DNA from: Dromaius novaehollandiae
Taxonomy: Eukaryota > Chordata > Aves > Casuariiformes > Dromaiidae
DNA: 64,000 nucleotides
Assembly (NCBI RefSeq): GCF_036370855.1
Contig: NC_088105.1
Span: 10,359,619 to 10,423,618, forward strand
Reading direction: 5' to 3'
Of the stretch, positions 26,501 through 41,500 are shown piece after piece. The translations under genes and the position numbers were made by a program. The notes beneath the pieces were generated by a model. That model was given only the letters and a program-made list of their open reading frames with translations. It did no database searches and was not told where the DNA came from. Each line of letters begins with the position of its first letter. The first letter of the stretch is position 1.

Positions 26501-29500
26501 TTTCAGGCCATGAATTTTGAATTGAGTTTACCTGGCTTTGCCCAAAAAAGGCTACAGAGCACTTCCTACGATGTCTCTGGACAACTCGCTAAATTTGAAG
26601 ATTTTTTCACTTTTCAAGGATTGAAATATTAAGAATACGAGCAAAATCCTCAGAATCGATTTGGTAACATGATGTAGCAGAATACTATCTTATTATTATG
26701 ATGGTTTCCTATGAAATGTGGCTCTTGTCATCAGCGTCTTGGTGGGAATGATGTGGATATTGGTGCCACCAATACCTTCTAAACCCAATGGTCAGTTTTA
26801 GCCCAGTGTGACAGAGAAGGGAGAGGTCTTGGGGGAGGACGTTTCTACAAGATTCCCTCTGAAGGGCCACTCTGTTGGCCCTTCTCTGCCTCTCCCACCA
26901 CGCTCAGCCTTGTGCAAAGGCAGGACAGAGATCGCAGCAGAGAGCAGGCTCTCTCAGCTAGTACCAGAAGGCTTGCATTGTAACCGAGTTTTAACATTTG
27001 TCTTTGTTTCAGTAAATACACCACTCTGCTTGAGGACCGTGAAAAGAAACTACGACTGTTCCCATCCATGTGAGTGCCACCCTGTGTGAAGTTGCTGTTG
27101 GAAAAAAACAATGTGTGAATTTCATTTCCTGGTAAAATATCACAACATTTTATAGAGAATAATGATGCATCTCTGTCATCTGGGTCTCTCAGGAAACCTT
27201 CAGGGAGGTTAGAGGTCGTCCAGCTGATGGAGGCCATGGACAGCATGTTGGAAAAAGCTGGAGTAGACAACAAGCTAATTGGAATAACAGGACCTTTGCA
27301 GGTGGATAACTCCCTAGTACCCAGAAAAATGAAATCCCTTTTTCCCCAGTGTTCATCCCTGCTGTGTTTGAAGTGTCTCCCAGTGGTTAGTTTCTACACA
27401 AGCCAGCTGCCTGGAGATCCTATCATAATTGTGGGTTTCCACTCCTGGGCTGCTGTTCATCTTGGTCTGATCATGACTAACATTTAGCTTGCTGGCACAG
27501 GGGTTGCTTTCCTGGCACAAACACCAGGAAGGGATGGGTGCGGCATTGCTGTGAAGGAGCGAAGGCAGCGGCTGCCGCATCTCCCCATTGCAAGACAGGC
27601 TGCTGTGTTACGGGCTGGTCTTTTAGAGGCCTGTAGAGGCCTAAAAGCAGATGCCAGGGAAAGGGGCTTATTTGCTGCTGCTGTTGTACAGTAAGGGGGA
27701 AGATTTAAATAGATGGGGTAGGTTTTTGAAAAAAGCTGAGCCTTGCCTCAGTAGGAGCTCCAGCTGGAATTAGTGGAAAAGCTCCTGTGGACTCTGACAG
27801 GAGAGTAGTTAGTGCATGGCACTTTTAAAAATGAACCAGTAAATGCATGTAGGATGGCTTTTTCCCCTTACCCTTTCTGTCTTTAGTAGTTTTGTCCTCA
27901 AAGGGAAACCTGTTTCAGAAGTAAGAGAAGTCTTTGCTAATCTTGGTCGTTAAAGGAGTAAGCTTGCCAGGCTCTGCTGTGTCTTTTCTCATGTGTTTTG
28001 CCAGCTGCACAATGTGCTGGAGCTGATGAAGGCAGAGCAGAACATTTACAACATAGTTTTCCATGAGCTGATTCGGCAGGTCAGCGTGGACTGCGTAGAG
28101 AGAGGACAGCTGCTTTCCAAGCTCAGGTCATACTCAGCCAAGCACCCTAATCCCCCTCTTGATTTATGGCAGTATCCTCTCAGCAGCAGCATTAGCGCTT
28201 GCAGATCATTCTTAGTGTCTTTGCCCAGCGGTGCTACCCCATCATAATGCAGTCGCCATGGGGTCTGATGCCATAAGAGCAATAGGATTTTCCTGCCTAG
28301 TTAACGACCAAAGCTAAAGGCCCTCCATTACCTAACCTAGAGCTTGAGCCCCACCGCAGTGGCACTGTCAGCAAGCTTGACGGCTGCGCCAGCATGGGTG
28401 CCACATGGTGTGACATTGAAGGGAAGCTTTCACATGTCGAATAGCTGAGGCTTCCCCCACAGCCGGGGTTCCTGTGCTCTTCTCCACTGTGCACACGCAG
28501 ACTACCTTTATTTGTAGCAACTAAATTGTTCTAGGGTGTTCAAAATCCCAAATGCAAATGGTCAATAGGTTGTCTTCTAGATAGCTTTGCACGGCAAAAG
28601 GAAGGGATCTTCAGATGGGTAAGGGAGAGCTGTGTTCTCAGGGAGCTAAGGTAACTTCCGTTTTTACACCCTTTATTACAGGCAGAGGTACGTGAGTCTG
28701 CTGGAGAGGATTCCCCAACAGATGAAGACCCTCTACAAAGAAATGATGGCCCAGCGCTTGGTCGACAGACATATTACAGAGGAGTTATTCTATTTCAAGG
28801 AATCTGTTGCACAGCTGACCAGGTCTGAATCCTGTCTGATCCTAAGAAATTATCTCAATGCAGTAGGCTTAGCACATTGATTTGTTCAGTTTTCTAATAT
28901 GCCTCCGCTAGGAGCACGAAATTAGTTTTATGATTTGAACCAGAGCTACAGGGACCATACTAGAGCCTCCTCACGCTTTATACCGTACCCTTTCACTGCA
29001 GGCTGTGCAGCGCAGGAGCACAGAGTAACGGCAAGGTCACCTCCTTGCCTTAGCACCTTTTACAGAAAGGATTTGCTCGAGCAATGTCCATGCATAGGAA
29101 GAGGAGGCCTTAAAGCTGCCTTTCACCCTTACAGGGAGATGACTGTGTATGAGGAAGGGAGCCCTGCATGATAGCATAGGGCACACCAGCCTGTTTGCCA
29201 GATGAGAGCTCTTTAGGTTGTGCTAAGTTTCATTCAGACTGTTCCCTGCTGTTTCAGAGAGCTGTATGAGCTACGGGAACATGACCACAAGGTGACCAGA
29301 GAAGCAGAACAAGCTCAACAGGAGCTCGCCGCAGCAATGCAGGAGGCTGAGATGAATGCAAAGTAAGCTGCTTTCAAAGTTGAGGTTGAAGTGCGTCGGT
29401 ATCATTCTCTTGGGATTGTCCGGAAGGAGATACAAGGACCGATTGCCTTCCGGGGAAGACAGCTTGGATGTTTGACAAATGCAGTTATTTTGCTGTTTAT

Positions 29501-32500
29501 CCTAAATTCCTCAAAGGGATGTTCAAAACATTTATATTTTTAAGCCATAGAAGTTGCATTTGTTGCTCAGGTGTTGGTATTCCCATTCCTTCACATTCAC
29601 AGCAGGTAGCTTCACAGTCTGGTAGCGCCTGCCAGTCTCAACTTTCAGGGACCTGTGATCACCTTCACGTAGTTCAGAAATGGAGGATTTAGGTGGTTGG
29701 TATCAGAGCTGTGTTGAGTGCTGAGGCACTGGTGACTCACAAAACTGTTGTGTCATGAGGAAAACAGCTAGTCTAAGCCCAACAGAGACCTGTATCCATG
29801 CCGGTTGGAAATTCACAGTGGGAATATCAACAGAAAGGTGTTGTAGGGGCTCAGGGAAAAAGAACTGTGCATTCACCGGCTGATGTGGGAGGTGGCTGAG
29901 GAAGGAAGGAGGGAGAGGACGTGTCTAAGAAATGCTTTGGGAATTGGGAGAAAGACAGTAAGCCTCCTTAAGAAGAAAGGGGTGTGCACATATTTCATTG
30001 TCTTTCTCTTCTTGTAGCCTTGTGGAAGAGTATCGGGAGTTATATGAGTTACAGAGAACCAGGCTGGAAGAGCAGATTCTCCTGCTAAGCCAAGAGAGAG
30101 ACATTTGGAGCTCAGCTGCATATGACCTGGCACTGGAGGTAGGTACAGGAGATCAGGCATACACTGCAAGGCATAAACTGTCATAACTAGCAGTCTTCTT
30201 CCAAAAGAATATTTCATCCCAAAGCACATTTTTATTTAATGCTATTGGGCACTAGCTTATCTCATACCTGCTCTGACATCATTTTCTGAAGTCTGTTGTA
30301 TTTCACATGTTTTTGCATGGAAACCAATTGATTCACTCAGCATTTTTGGCACAGATCTCTAGGTCCTGCGCGGGAAGAACTTCTCTGAAATTAGTATTTC
30401 CATTCAGAAATAGATTTGGCCAAAGTTTCCTGATTTCCTTATAATTTAGAATATCCTAGCCAAATTCCTTAGACTTCCTCACAAACTATCATTCTGGGTT
30501 AACACTGCGCTTCCTTGTTTGGGTGCGTGCCTTGTTTGTGATCTTTTACTTCATCCCCTTCAAGCTGAAAATCTTATGTCAGAACTTTTGGGGCTTCCTG
30601 GGAGATAAGTATATTTGTAAGGAAAGGGCACTCAGCTGCTTGAGTTCCATTTCTTCGGTAATAAAGCTCCCATGTTGCTATCGGAGTAGCATCGTCCTGC
30701 AATGCCCCTCCTCTCCGAAGAGTACAGTACAAATAATAAATGTTTCTTTCAGGTGATAGATAGAAACCGGCTCATGTTGGCTCGCAGGCTCTATGTTAGT
30801 GAAAAGACACTGACCAAAGTTCTCAAACATTTCATAGTCCTCTTGGCATCGCAGGTAGGAACCTGTCTGTGATGGGTAACTGCTCCAAGTGTCTGCATGT
30901 CTGTGAAGGTTTATGTAACTCCCTGGATCGGTACTCTGGCTGTGATTTGAGCTTTCAAATCTTGGTCTACTTTCAAATGAGCATTAAGATTTGAATCAGT
31001 TTTCTTTCTTCCTGCTTATCTTTCCTCCATGCCCTACATTCTCCCTGATGCTGTTCTTGTTCCTTTATTTCCCCTTTTTCTTTTTGGCTTTCCCTGTTGC
31101 ATATCCATAAAACCAAAACAGATCAATACTAGTGTAATTTTGGCCCCAAGGTGTGGGGCTGTGTAGTCTCTGCATAGCTTTCAGGCAGCAAGGAGTCAGG
31201 CACCCAGTTCTGGCATGCCCTGGGGGGGTCAGGCACCCTTGAGTCATGCCCAAGGGTTTGCAAGGGCTGCGCCGTGGAATTACAGAAATTTCCCAGCTCC
31301 CACATCTCTGACGTGTGTATGTCTCAAAATAGCTCGGGCAAAGAGAGAATTCCTTTGACTCGGATCAAACAGGTCATGCGAACGTTTCCTTTTCCCATTC
31401 TCCTACCTGGTGCCTGCAGGACACAAGAGACCTTGCTGATCTGCAGGAGGAGACTGAGCAGTTCAGACAAATGCTGGGTTGCATCGGAGCAGAAATAGAC
31501 TGCTGTGAGGAATCCAGCAAGGAAAAACTGCTTGTTGTCCGCCAAGGCCTCACCAGGTGGCTTCAGTACTTCCAGGACGATATCTTGTGAGTGGCGCAGA
31601 GGGGCTGGGTGGCAGCAGCCAGCCCCCCCCACTCTTGCTTTGTGGCAGCAGGTCTCACTGGCCCAGTGTAAAGGCTGCCCTGACTTTGTGACTCTAAGGG
31701 GTAGGGCAATTTGGTGGTGTTCATAATTTGCATGTCCCTCACTGCTCTACTTTTCTGTTTGACACATTTTGATAGTCAGGTCTATAACAGATATTGGTAC
31801 CTCTGAAACGATTCTGGAAGGTCATGGTTGAATTTGATGGGGAGGTTGCTGCTGACTCCAGGGAAGAAAGGATTTTACCCTCTGTGAACCAGAGCTTCCT
31901 TTCTGAGCATTTTTTTTCCTGTGATTGTCATGACGTAATTTTTCTGTTTAGTTTGGTTAATTTTAACCTGAATGCACGTGTATTAATGCTTCTAATAGAG
32001 CACTATGGACAAAATGAGACATGAAGAGTCTTGAGATTTCAAATCCAAGGTCTCTTTGTATGCTAACAAAATTAAATTTTGCAGACTTCTTGTTCGTCAT
32101 TGCCATATGTTAAATACAGTAAAATATAACTGCAAACACATTGATATTTCATTCATGGACTTAATAAAGGTTCAATTTTCAGCATTCATTTCAATTAGAT
32201 TTTCTTCTCTGCTGAAAGTAATGTATTTTCTTAACTGACAGCCAGTGCTTTTGTGAAGTTGAATGAGAGAACAAAAATCTATGGCCGGGTAGAGCCTCCT
32301 GTTTTCTACTTCTGTTTCAAGTTAATTTATATCAAAAATTCAGTATGCATAGAATATATCTTCACTTTTGGCTTTACATCAGCTACTGAAGGATTCTTTT
32401 CTTTCGTCTCTCATTCCTTTCTTCTCTCTTTGCTTTAGTTCATCTCCGATGAAGGAAGAGCTACTGGATGAAATGCTACAAGATATCAAGAACTTGGAAA

Positions 32501-35500
32501 ATGTAAGATTTTGGGGGTTGGTCATATTGTTGAATGATATCTGTTCAGAAAATTACCACTTGTCAGCTGAGCTCCAGTGAGTATCTGTGCCCGTCACAAA
32601 TGTGAGGGAAAACACATCGGCTTAAATTTTTTGTTCTGAAGCTTAAGCTAAGAGTCTACATATGAAAAGTTATAATGAACTGACACCGTAGCTCAGCTGA
32701 AGCATTAAACTTAGTCATCCATCTGCGCACTGTTTGGCTGATAGCTCTGGTGACTGAGAAATGATACTAATCTGTAGAAGCACTCAGAATTGTCACCCTC
32801 ATGGAGTAAGTTTCCAATTTATTGTGCTGTTTGCTTGGACTGTGACATCTCTGTGATCGTGGATCTTTGTACTTCTTACCTGTTTCCATTGCCTCTCTGT
32901 TGCAGCTAAGAGTTGGCCCAGCTTTTGGGGGCATGACAAGCTTGCTGCTTTTCTTTCAGATATTAAATGAAAACCTGCAGCAGTACGAAGGGGAGGTGTA
33001 CCTAACAAAAATGGAAAGTCTACAGAATGTTTCCAGTCTACACGAGCAGTGGACAGAGCGAGGACACAAGGTGCTGAATCGACACCGGGACTTCAACAGA
33101 GCGTTGCCCTCAGAGCACGCTGCCATGGAAGAAATAAACCAAAGAGCATGTGAACTCTGCCGACAATATCAAATAAGGATAAGTGGGGATAATGGTAAGA
33201 AATGACTGGTTTTGCAATTCGGTCTTTGCTCAGGTATGCCAGGAAAGTACTGCGTAATGAAGAACCGGTTGATGTAATCTGCTTTGGCTTTTTCCTTAAA
33301 GCCAAAGTCTGACCCTCAGATATGTGTTGGGAATGAAGAGAGTTCAAGGGATCTACTCTGAAGAAGTTTGACTCACAATCACACATAAAAAGCATATTTG
33401 AAATTTGAAATGCACTACGGTGCAATCAAAGAGCAATGCAATACAGATGTGATGTGAGGAAGTTGTGTGTCACATTCAGAAGGAATTTGTGCAGCCTGTG
33501 ATTATGTGGCTACTGTGTGGAAAAGAATATAAATGTAAAAGGAAAGAATAGAGGTTTAGATTTGAAACTAAAATGTTGCTTTGTAGTTCGTTAACCAGAA
33601 AACCCTGTCTCAGAGCAGAATACTTCTTTTCTAACCATATCACTAATACAGGGTTATCTTAATCTAGATACTGAATTATCCTGATAATAAAACATGTAAA
33701 TAAATGCTTTCGTTGTTGATATAAATTTATATCTTTTCTGTATATGATAACAAACATTTGTTGGGTAATTTGCAACTGACCTTGACCTTTGCCTGTGAAA
33801 GGCCTTGATGCATTTCCGACTTCAGAATTGTTTTCACTCTGCTGTTTTCTAATCATCTTACTTCCTTTCAGCAAACTAAAGCTAAACTGAATATGTGTTG
33901 TCTAGAACTGCTATTCATATTTGCTAAGCTGCTTCTCATACTGTCATCTTATTCTTTCACTTCTGGTTATCCTGTGCTTTTTTTAGTGTTATCTTATGCT
34001 GGGTATTATATTTAGGCTCACTAAAGAAGCTGAGATAGAATAAGTTTGTCCATCATATGAGACTGCCAAAGGAAGTAAACAATCTCAGTAGTTCTCATTA
34101 GAAAATGAGAGAAAGAACAAGAAACAGGGACATGACTGGTCAGATACCAGTATAGCAAAAAGTTAACAGCAGATTGTCAGAAATCTTGATATTTTGTGGT
34201 GGTCTGATCAAAGGGCTAGGCAATACAGTGCAGGCATCTTATCCTACATCACCTCAGTCAGTGAAGCATGGAAAAAGGGATTTTAGCTTATTTTAACAAG
34301 AACTTTGGGGACTGGACCACAGTGAAAGTATTGTCTTGATTCCTACAGGATAGTGTATTTTGAACTGCCTGGACTCATTGCTGTGTAGTAATTTAAGTGC
34401 CTCTCAATAGGAAAGGCAAGGTATCCCTTCTGTTTAGATCTCAGCTATGACAAAAACTTGTGAAAATTAGAGGCAGAGGGTAGCCTCGTCCCTTTCTTAC
34501 CAGTCTGGACACCTCAGCGGTGCTTCATCACGTCACACGTCTCCTGGTCTAGAGCGGGGGTTAACCACTTCTACCCTGCAGCAGTATGGCGGGGAAACTG
34601 AGGCATGCATCACATTCATTAAAATATTATGGAAATTGCCCTCTCCTCTATGCACATAACATGACATCTGTGCCACAAGATGTCCCAGAGGCCAGGGCTT
34701 TACCACGATTTAAAGAAAGCTTAAGCATTGTGTGTGGATATCGAGAACAACTGTTGTTACATTTGGAGCGTACTCCCCAACAAACACTATCCATCTGCAT
34801 ATGCCAGAGGAGTGAGTGAACAGGTAACTTCTGCCTTTGCCCAGGCATTTTGCAAATCTGTGTGTACTGTATCACCTTGGGCTCAGCGTCTTTGAAGAAT
34901 CGTGTTGTAACTGCAGAGCTTTTTTTCAGAAAGATTTAAATTAAGCCATCACATCCCTTTACGCAACCAGAGATCCAAACCTGCCAAGGCAAGAAGGAAA
35001 GTCAGGGCTTCAAATCAAGCCCCTCTTCTTTCAGCTTACTTTAAGTTTGGTGCATGTTAAACAGTTCATTCTTAGTATAAGTCTAGGCAGTTCCCGCATA
35101 GGCTGTTCCTCCCTCTTGGCATAGTGTTTTGAATTGAGCTTCGTTTTTGTTGCCTGAAAGAATGTAATTAAAGGTTCCTATTTTCTTCCCCTCCAGGCAC
35201 AGCTAAATTTTTGGCAGGCTTGGTGAGAAGTATGGAAGATTGGGTAGTTAGGGCGCAGAAGCTGAAGCGAGGCTGTGGCATGCGCAAATCTGAGCTGCAG
35301 GCCTTTCATCACCCGCTTCCCGCGTGGGTGGCCCAGGTGGACGCAGTGATGAGCTTCACAGGCTCCGGCCAGTTGCATGAAGATGAGAACAACGAGAAAC
35401 CACGTCTCCCGTAAGGATGGAGTGGTTTATTGCGTCTGGGCTGGCCTTGCACAGTTAACTACATGCGTAAGAAAAGCAAAATGCTCTTTTGTGGGGAATC

Positions 35501-38500
35501 CGTCAGAGGAAGCTGGCAGTGGGATACACATGATCAGTCAAGCCGTTAAAATGATCAGTGGCTGCCTTTCATTTGCTTTGATTTGGCAATATCTGTGGAA
35601 ACAGTTGGTGGCTTCAGTATCGCTCCTGGAACATCACTGTCTTCCTCAGAACTGCCACCTGCTTGACACATGAAGGAAAAACAAAATATGTGATTCATTT
35701 ACAGTTGGATTTGTTGGGGGCATAGTCTGCCTTGTGGTGGCTCGTTGTCTTTGGTAACGCTTTATTTGCAGAGCACATGCATAATGTATACTTAAGAGGT
35801 TGCTTGCAAATGACAAGTTTGACCACAACTATAGCATTAACAAAATTGCCTGTTTCATGTTCCCAGTATATAGCACACTAAACATGTAGTTTTCCTTGAG
35901 CTGGGAAGCAAAAGTTGTCTTTGAGACAGGAGCTCCTTGGGCTTGGTGCACTAGAGGTCACTTTGTGTGTGTTTTGTTTGTTTGGTTTTTTTCAGAGTGG
36001 TACCCGAAGAAGTGTTTAAGATGATTCAGCAATGGATTCTGTCCATGAATAATGAGATTGAGAAGAACATCACGCATCTTAACCAAGAAGTAAGTGTGAG
36101 CCTGAAACGGCTAGGGATGAGAGCACTGTATCTAGTGTTCACTCTTTCCTGTAATCTTCCTCGGTCCAGAGCACAGTTGTGAGGATATGTCTTTTCTGCT
36201 TTGACATCTTCGAGTTGAGAATTGTGGCTTTTCTCTACCAGCCAAGGGAGCATAAAAGGACCGCTCTAATAAACTTGGTGTGCTGCTACTGACATACCTG
36301 GAAGGTCTTCTATTTAGTGCATGAATATACGCTTTTTCTTTTTTTCCATCTTTACCAAGTATTTCCTCTGGAATAATATTGCTATTTCCTGTTCAGAGAG
36401 CTGTTTTAGCTGCTAGATCTAACCCCGCCCCAGGATTGTAGAATGGAAGCTTTTACTGAGTATTTTTTTTAAATGTCCTGTCAGTGTGGTGTGTGATTTT
36501 TGGTATGTAGCTGAATTCTAGACAAGGGAGAGTGCTATGTGGCTGATAACCAGCTTATGATCTTAAAGAAGAACTGGGAGAAGGCTGGATCCATAGTAGT
36601 TTCCTAGGGTAGTTTCATAGATGTTTTGGCAGTGGGAAGGAAAATGGGAGAAAAATGTGGTAAATGTACATGTTCCTGTCTTTAGGGGAGTTTACAAATG
36701 GAATTAGTTTGGACATTGAAGTGTGTGAAATGTTACTGACTTCTGAACACTGGGTAAGACCAGTCATTTATGACTTTATGCGCTTTGTTTTGTGCAGGTG
36801 ACTGAACTGCACAGAAACTTGACGCTGTGGCTGACGAATTTGCTGAGATACATGGTCCCAACCCGTTTGTGCTGTGAGTGTCCCCAACGGGAGAATGCTG
36901 ATATGGAAGAGGAGCTCAGATTTCTGAGTGCTCGTAAGCTAGAAGAAGAAGCTGAAGAGCTGGTTACCAAGATCAGCAGACTCTCTAGTTATATAATCAG
37001 GTATTAATGGAGGTTTTTAATTTCCTCAAAGGGGTTTTCTCTAGAGAAAATGTGTGGTGTGGTGAGAGATTCATCATGGTAAAAGGTCCCATCAAGTTCC
37101 AGGAAAGCAAGAGGGGTTGGATGAAAAAGGGATTCCAAATTTGGTTTTCCTTAGATCCTCGCCCAGGTCCTAAATGTGCCTTCTTACTGGGAAAATGCCT
37201 AGAGGACTTGCTGCCTATGTCGGCCTAGCACTGTATTTCTGTCCTAGAGACTGGGATGATGTTACAGACTCAGGGTTATGGCTTCACTTGCAAATACAAG
37301 AGGTAGCTGAGGTTGGGCACATATACAGGGAATGGCTGTTCTTATTTATTCCTAGTTCTGCTGTAAAACATGCTGGCATCTTTGATTGCAAGGGCTTTGC
37401 CCACACTGCAGAGGACCACCTCCAGAGGTTGTGAGGGCAGTGCAGGCAGTGAGCCTGCAGTCCAGGACCCCGGAGCACAGCCTGTACCTTATTCAGGAGC
37501 AGCATTCATGTGTCCCCCATGGGTTAGTACAGCACAGGCACAGACGAGCTGTCTGGGAGGTGACCATGTGAGTGGGGCGAGTGAGGACAGCTGCTCTTGA
37601 GACTTCTCTTGCACCAAGGTCTAGAGTCAGTCCACAGGTCTTGCTGAGAGCAGCAGGAACCTGACTGAAGAGAACAGAGCATTTGAGGGCATGGCTGCAG
37701 GGCTGATGGCATTCTGCATCTCTGCAGCTGCTGCCAGGATATTGTCAGTGCCATCCTTTGGAAGAAACGGTCAGAGATGGATTCAGAAGATGATTTAGAG
37801 CTGCAGGAGCTGAATAAGATCAAGGTAATAGGTGCCTGCATTTCTAGCTGTCCAGGTCTGGGGTATACCAGACTGCATTTGCTTTGTGAAAGGTAGAGAA
37901 AAATATATGTGATGACTTCAAGAAGGAGGAAAACGTCTGCTGCGCCTATGTATTCCCCCAGTCCTCCAAGTTTCTTACTAACTCTGCAGCCCTGGAGAGC
38001 CCAGAATTTTGATAAACTTCAGTTGTGTTTTGTTATATTTTCCTCACCATGTTTCAGGGTACATACTTAAGGGCTCTTCTGTTAATTTATTCTATGAATA
38101 GCAATAGATTCAGCTCTGATTTAAAGCTTGTCAGTGCCGTGTATGTCTAGACTCAAGTGGTACTTAGGAGTTTCTGCACATGCTTGATGCAACATACCCT
38201 TACACAACCTTGTGCAGGCAGCTGGCCTACCTGCCTCTTTCTTATTCTACATGTTTTTGCATCTGTACAATGTGTAGAAAGATAACTTGCTGTTACTCAA
38301 AGTATGTGTTAATGGCAGTGTCTTGTTCTGGAGCACCTGGGGGATCATAGCAGCATATATCTTCCATCTTCCTCCTGTAATTGCTACCACAATAGTCTCC
38401 AGTGCTTAGCTGAGCTTTGCCTATAGTTTAGGAATGTGAGACATAGACCCTTCCCGAAGCCCAAGGCTGTGTTGAGCACAGGACAGATACCCTACTTTCC

Positions 38501-41500
38501 TTAAAGCAATGTTGATTCTTTGCAGGGATTGAAAATACTTTTCTCCAATGATTCTGTTCTGTGTTAGCTTAGTGAGTGAAAAATCAACACTTGGGATTTA
38601 TACTCATTTCTTCCCCCACAGGGTAGGGCAATGGACTGACAGAGATCATCCTCAGGGCTGGCCTGAGGAAGAGCTTGTTGAATGAATTAATTGGTGTGAG
38701 TGATTAGCCAGTGACAGATGCCATGTCTGAAAGCTTGGAGAAATGTCTTCCTCTGTAGGGTGAGGATGCAAGGGTCCGGGTTGGTCCTTGGAACAGATAA
38801 AGACAGAAGGATGAAGTTATTTAACCGAACGAATGAATGTGATCACAGATATTTTTCCTGCTCGATAATCCTTCTTTTCTGTTATGTCTTGCCAGGTTGA
38901 GTGCTGTAATTGGATTCAAGCGTGTAGTCTTGTCCTTTCGGAGATCAAAGGCACTCCAGTCTCCTTTCTGAGCTTAGAAGAACTGAAAAAACTCTTTGGG
39001 CCAGAGGTATATAAGACTGCATTTGCTATTCTAGGTTAGACTGGTTTGAATGAAGACCTGTTTCAAAAATTTTTCTTAAAGAAGCAGTTACAGTTCAGTT
39101 TTGGGGAGGGGAGGGAGGGGATAGCCTGTGGAAGACAAGGTGAGAGACTGGTTAGTTTTGCCTAGGTTATCTGGATGGACAAAGGGAGCATGCTACTAAC
39201 CAGACCCTGACGGTGCCTTACAGGTGTTGCAACTGAAGCTCAACCTTAAGGACACTGTCATTTCTTCATCTCAGGAACGATTTGAAGCTGAGGACATCAA
39301 CAGTGATAAGAAACCCATAACAGAGGAAGAAACATTACAAGTAAGGAGAAAATTGCTATTATGCAGATGACTGTAGTAGCTGCAGTATGCTGCTTCCCAG
39401 CAGGGCCTTTTTTTAGTTATTACTCCCTGTATGCCATTACAGCTGCCCTGAGCTAGTATTATTTCTCCTATTTCTTGTTCATTTTTTCCCTCAGCACCAG
39501 GCAGGGGCTGGCACTGATTTCCTGACTGAAGGCGATGAAGCAACTGCAGACATGATCAGATATGTAGGACATGATTTCAACATCCACCTGAAGTCCCTGA
39601 AGTCAGACATCATTTCAGTCACGGGGGTAGGTGCCTCCACTGCACCAGTGGTTTAGCCTGTGGTCAGAGATCTGGAGCTGGAGTTTGACTGGCTAGTCAG
39701 AGCCTTTCAGCAGACCCTGCTTAATGCTTGTGTCAGACCCTGCTGGGGCAGTGAAAAGTGCTGGTATTCTTTGCTGCTTCTCTTCTTATAACTGTAAAAT
39801 ATTCATTGGCACAGTTACCACTGCCTCAGTTGGTCTGCCTGACCCATGCATCACTGCCCTGTGCCACAGCCCCAGGACTTCTATGGGACCAGTGATGAGC
39901 AAGGTGCGTAGTCTGGGTCTGGACTATCAACAGAGATCAGATGAGGGCTGGCAGCATTTCCAGGGATGGTGAAAATGATACGGTCGCTGAGGATGTTGGA
40001 GGGGAGTTGAAGAGGGATCAGGGATTCAGGGGGTCCCAGAGCAACAGGAAAGCAGGAAGTTCAGGTTGTTTTGGCCAGCTGTGCCTGCCGGTCTCTGTTT
40101 GCTCCAGGTCTTTGGGATAGTACTCTTTGGAAGAGGACTCCAGGCTAAAGGCCACTTTCGGTTAAGTTGGTCTCCAGTCAGAAGTCACAGGGTCTGCCTT
40201 TTGAAACAGCTCCCTAGCTGGTTAGTCATCTGGAGAGGAACCAAGACCTTCAGGGAGTTGCGGATCTTTAGCAAACTGTCACTGGATGGTCCCACACCTC
40301 AAGCATGCTGTATTGGCAGGGAGCTGAGCATGCGCTGCCCCTTATGCTCTACAGGTGGGTGGCTAGCACAGAGTGACGGTGGCAGACATAGGAGCAGGTC
40401 TTTATGGACATTGATTTGTTGTAGAAAAATGAATCCTTGGAAATCACAACCCTCCAAAGCTTAGAATAGGAGCCTTTTAACAGTTACATTTCCACAGAAA
40501 TCCTGGTTGCCTGCTTCCCTGCTTCAGATAAAGCACACTAAGTATCTTGTGCCTTGTTGGCCCCTTTGAGGAGCTGCCTCTTTCTGTTCCCTGAACCTCT
40601 TTTCTTCGGTTTCTCAGCTCCTAGTCAGGTTGCAGCCATCTCTGACCTCTAAAATCCAATGAATGCACTGGCAACCGAAGACTATTAGCCAGTGAGACAT
40701 TCATGTCTGCAGCAGAAAAGCATATAAGTCTATTTTTAATGCCAAGATATGAGCAGATCCAATCAAAATGAAGTGCTTGAACTAATTCCTGTTTTTACAT
40801 GCTATGCTGACACTGAGCTTTTGCCTGTGTTGTGACCGTGCGCTGTGTACCAGCACCAAACCAGGCATATGTTGCAGATGAAATGCTCCTTTGTTGGTTT
40901 CGTGTTCACTTACGGAAGGTTTTGCTCTTCCCAACCAGAGGGAGATGACTGCCAACAAGTCGTCGACCTCCTTTTCTCAGAAAGAATTTGAAACTTTGGC
41001 AATGGTGGAACATCTGCAAGCACGGCTCCTGTGAGTACTGGTCCTGTACTGGAGGCATGAGCAGGGCAGGGTTTCATCCTAGGCAAGTGGCTCTTCTGGT
41101 CTCTGAGATTCTGCTTCATCCATCTCTGCCAGCTTAATTATGGGTTAATTATGGGTTTCTCTTCTCATTGTCTTCGGCCATTCATTGTGATTTATGTTAG
41201 CTGAAGATATGACCTATTTTACTCTAGGATTGGAGCTGTCCCTTATCTGCATGCAGATTGTTTGCTCTGTGGAGCAACAGATACTCAGGATGGTTTTGTG
41301 CAAGATGTCTTAATTGGTCAGGATCTGTTAGCACTTGCAGGGTGCTCTGTGACTGCAGCTGAGTGCTTCCCAGGCCTGCCAGTGCCCAGCAGCTGGGTAG
41401 GTATGTGTGCGGTGTTGTGCCTAAGCACGAGGAACACAGTGAGGAGGCACCCAAGTAGCTCCACGCAGAATCATATGATGGTTTGTCCTGAGCCTAGTGT

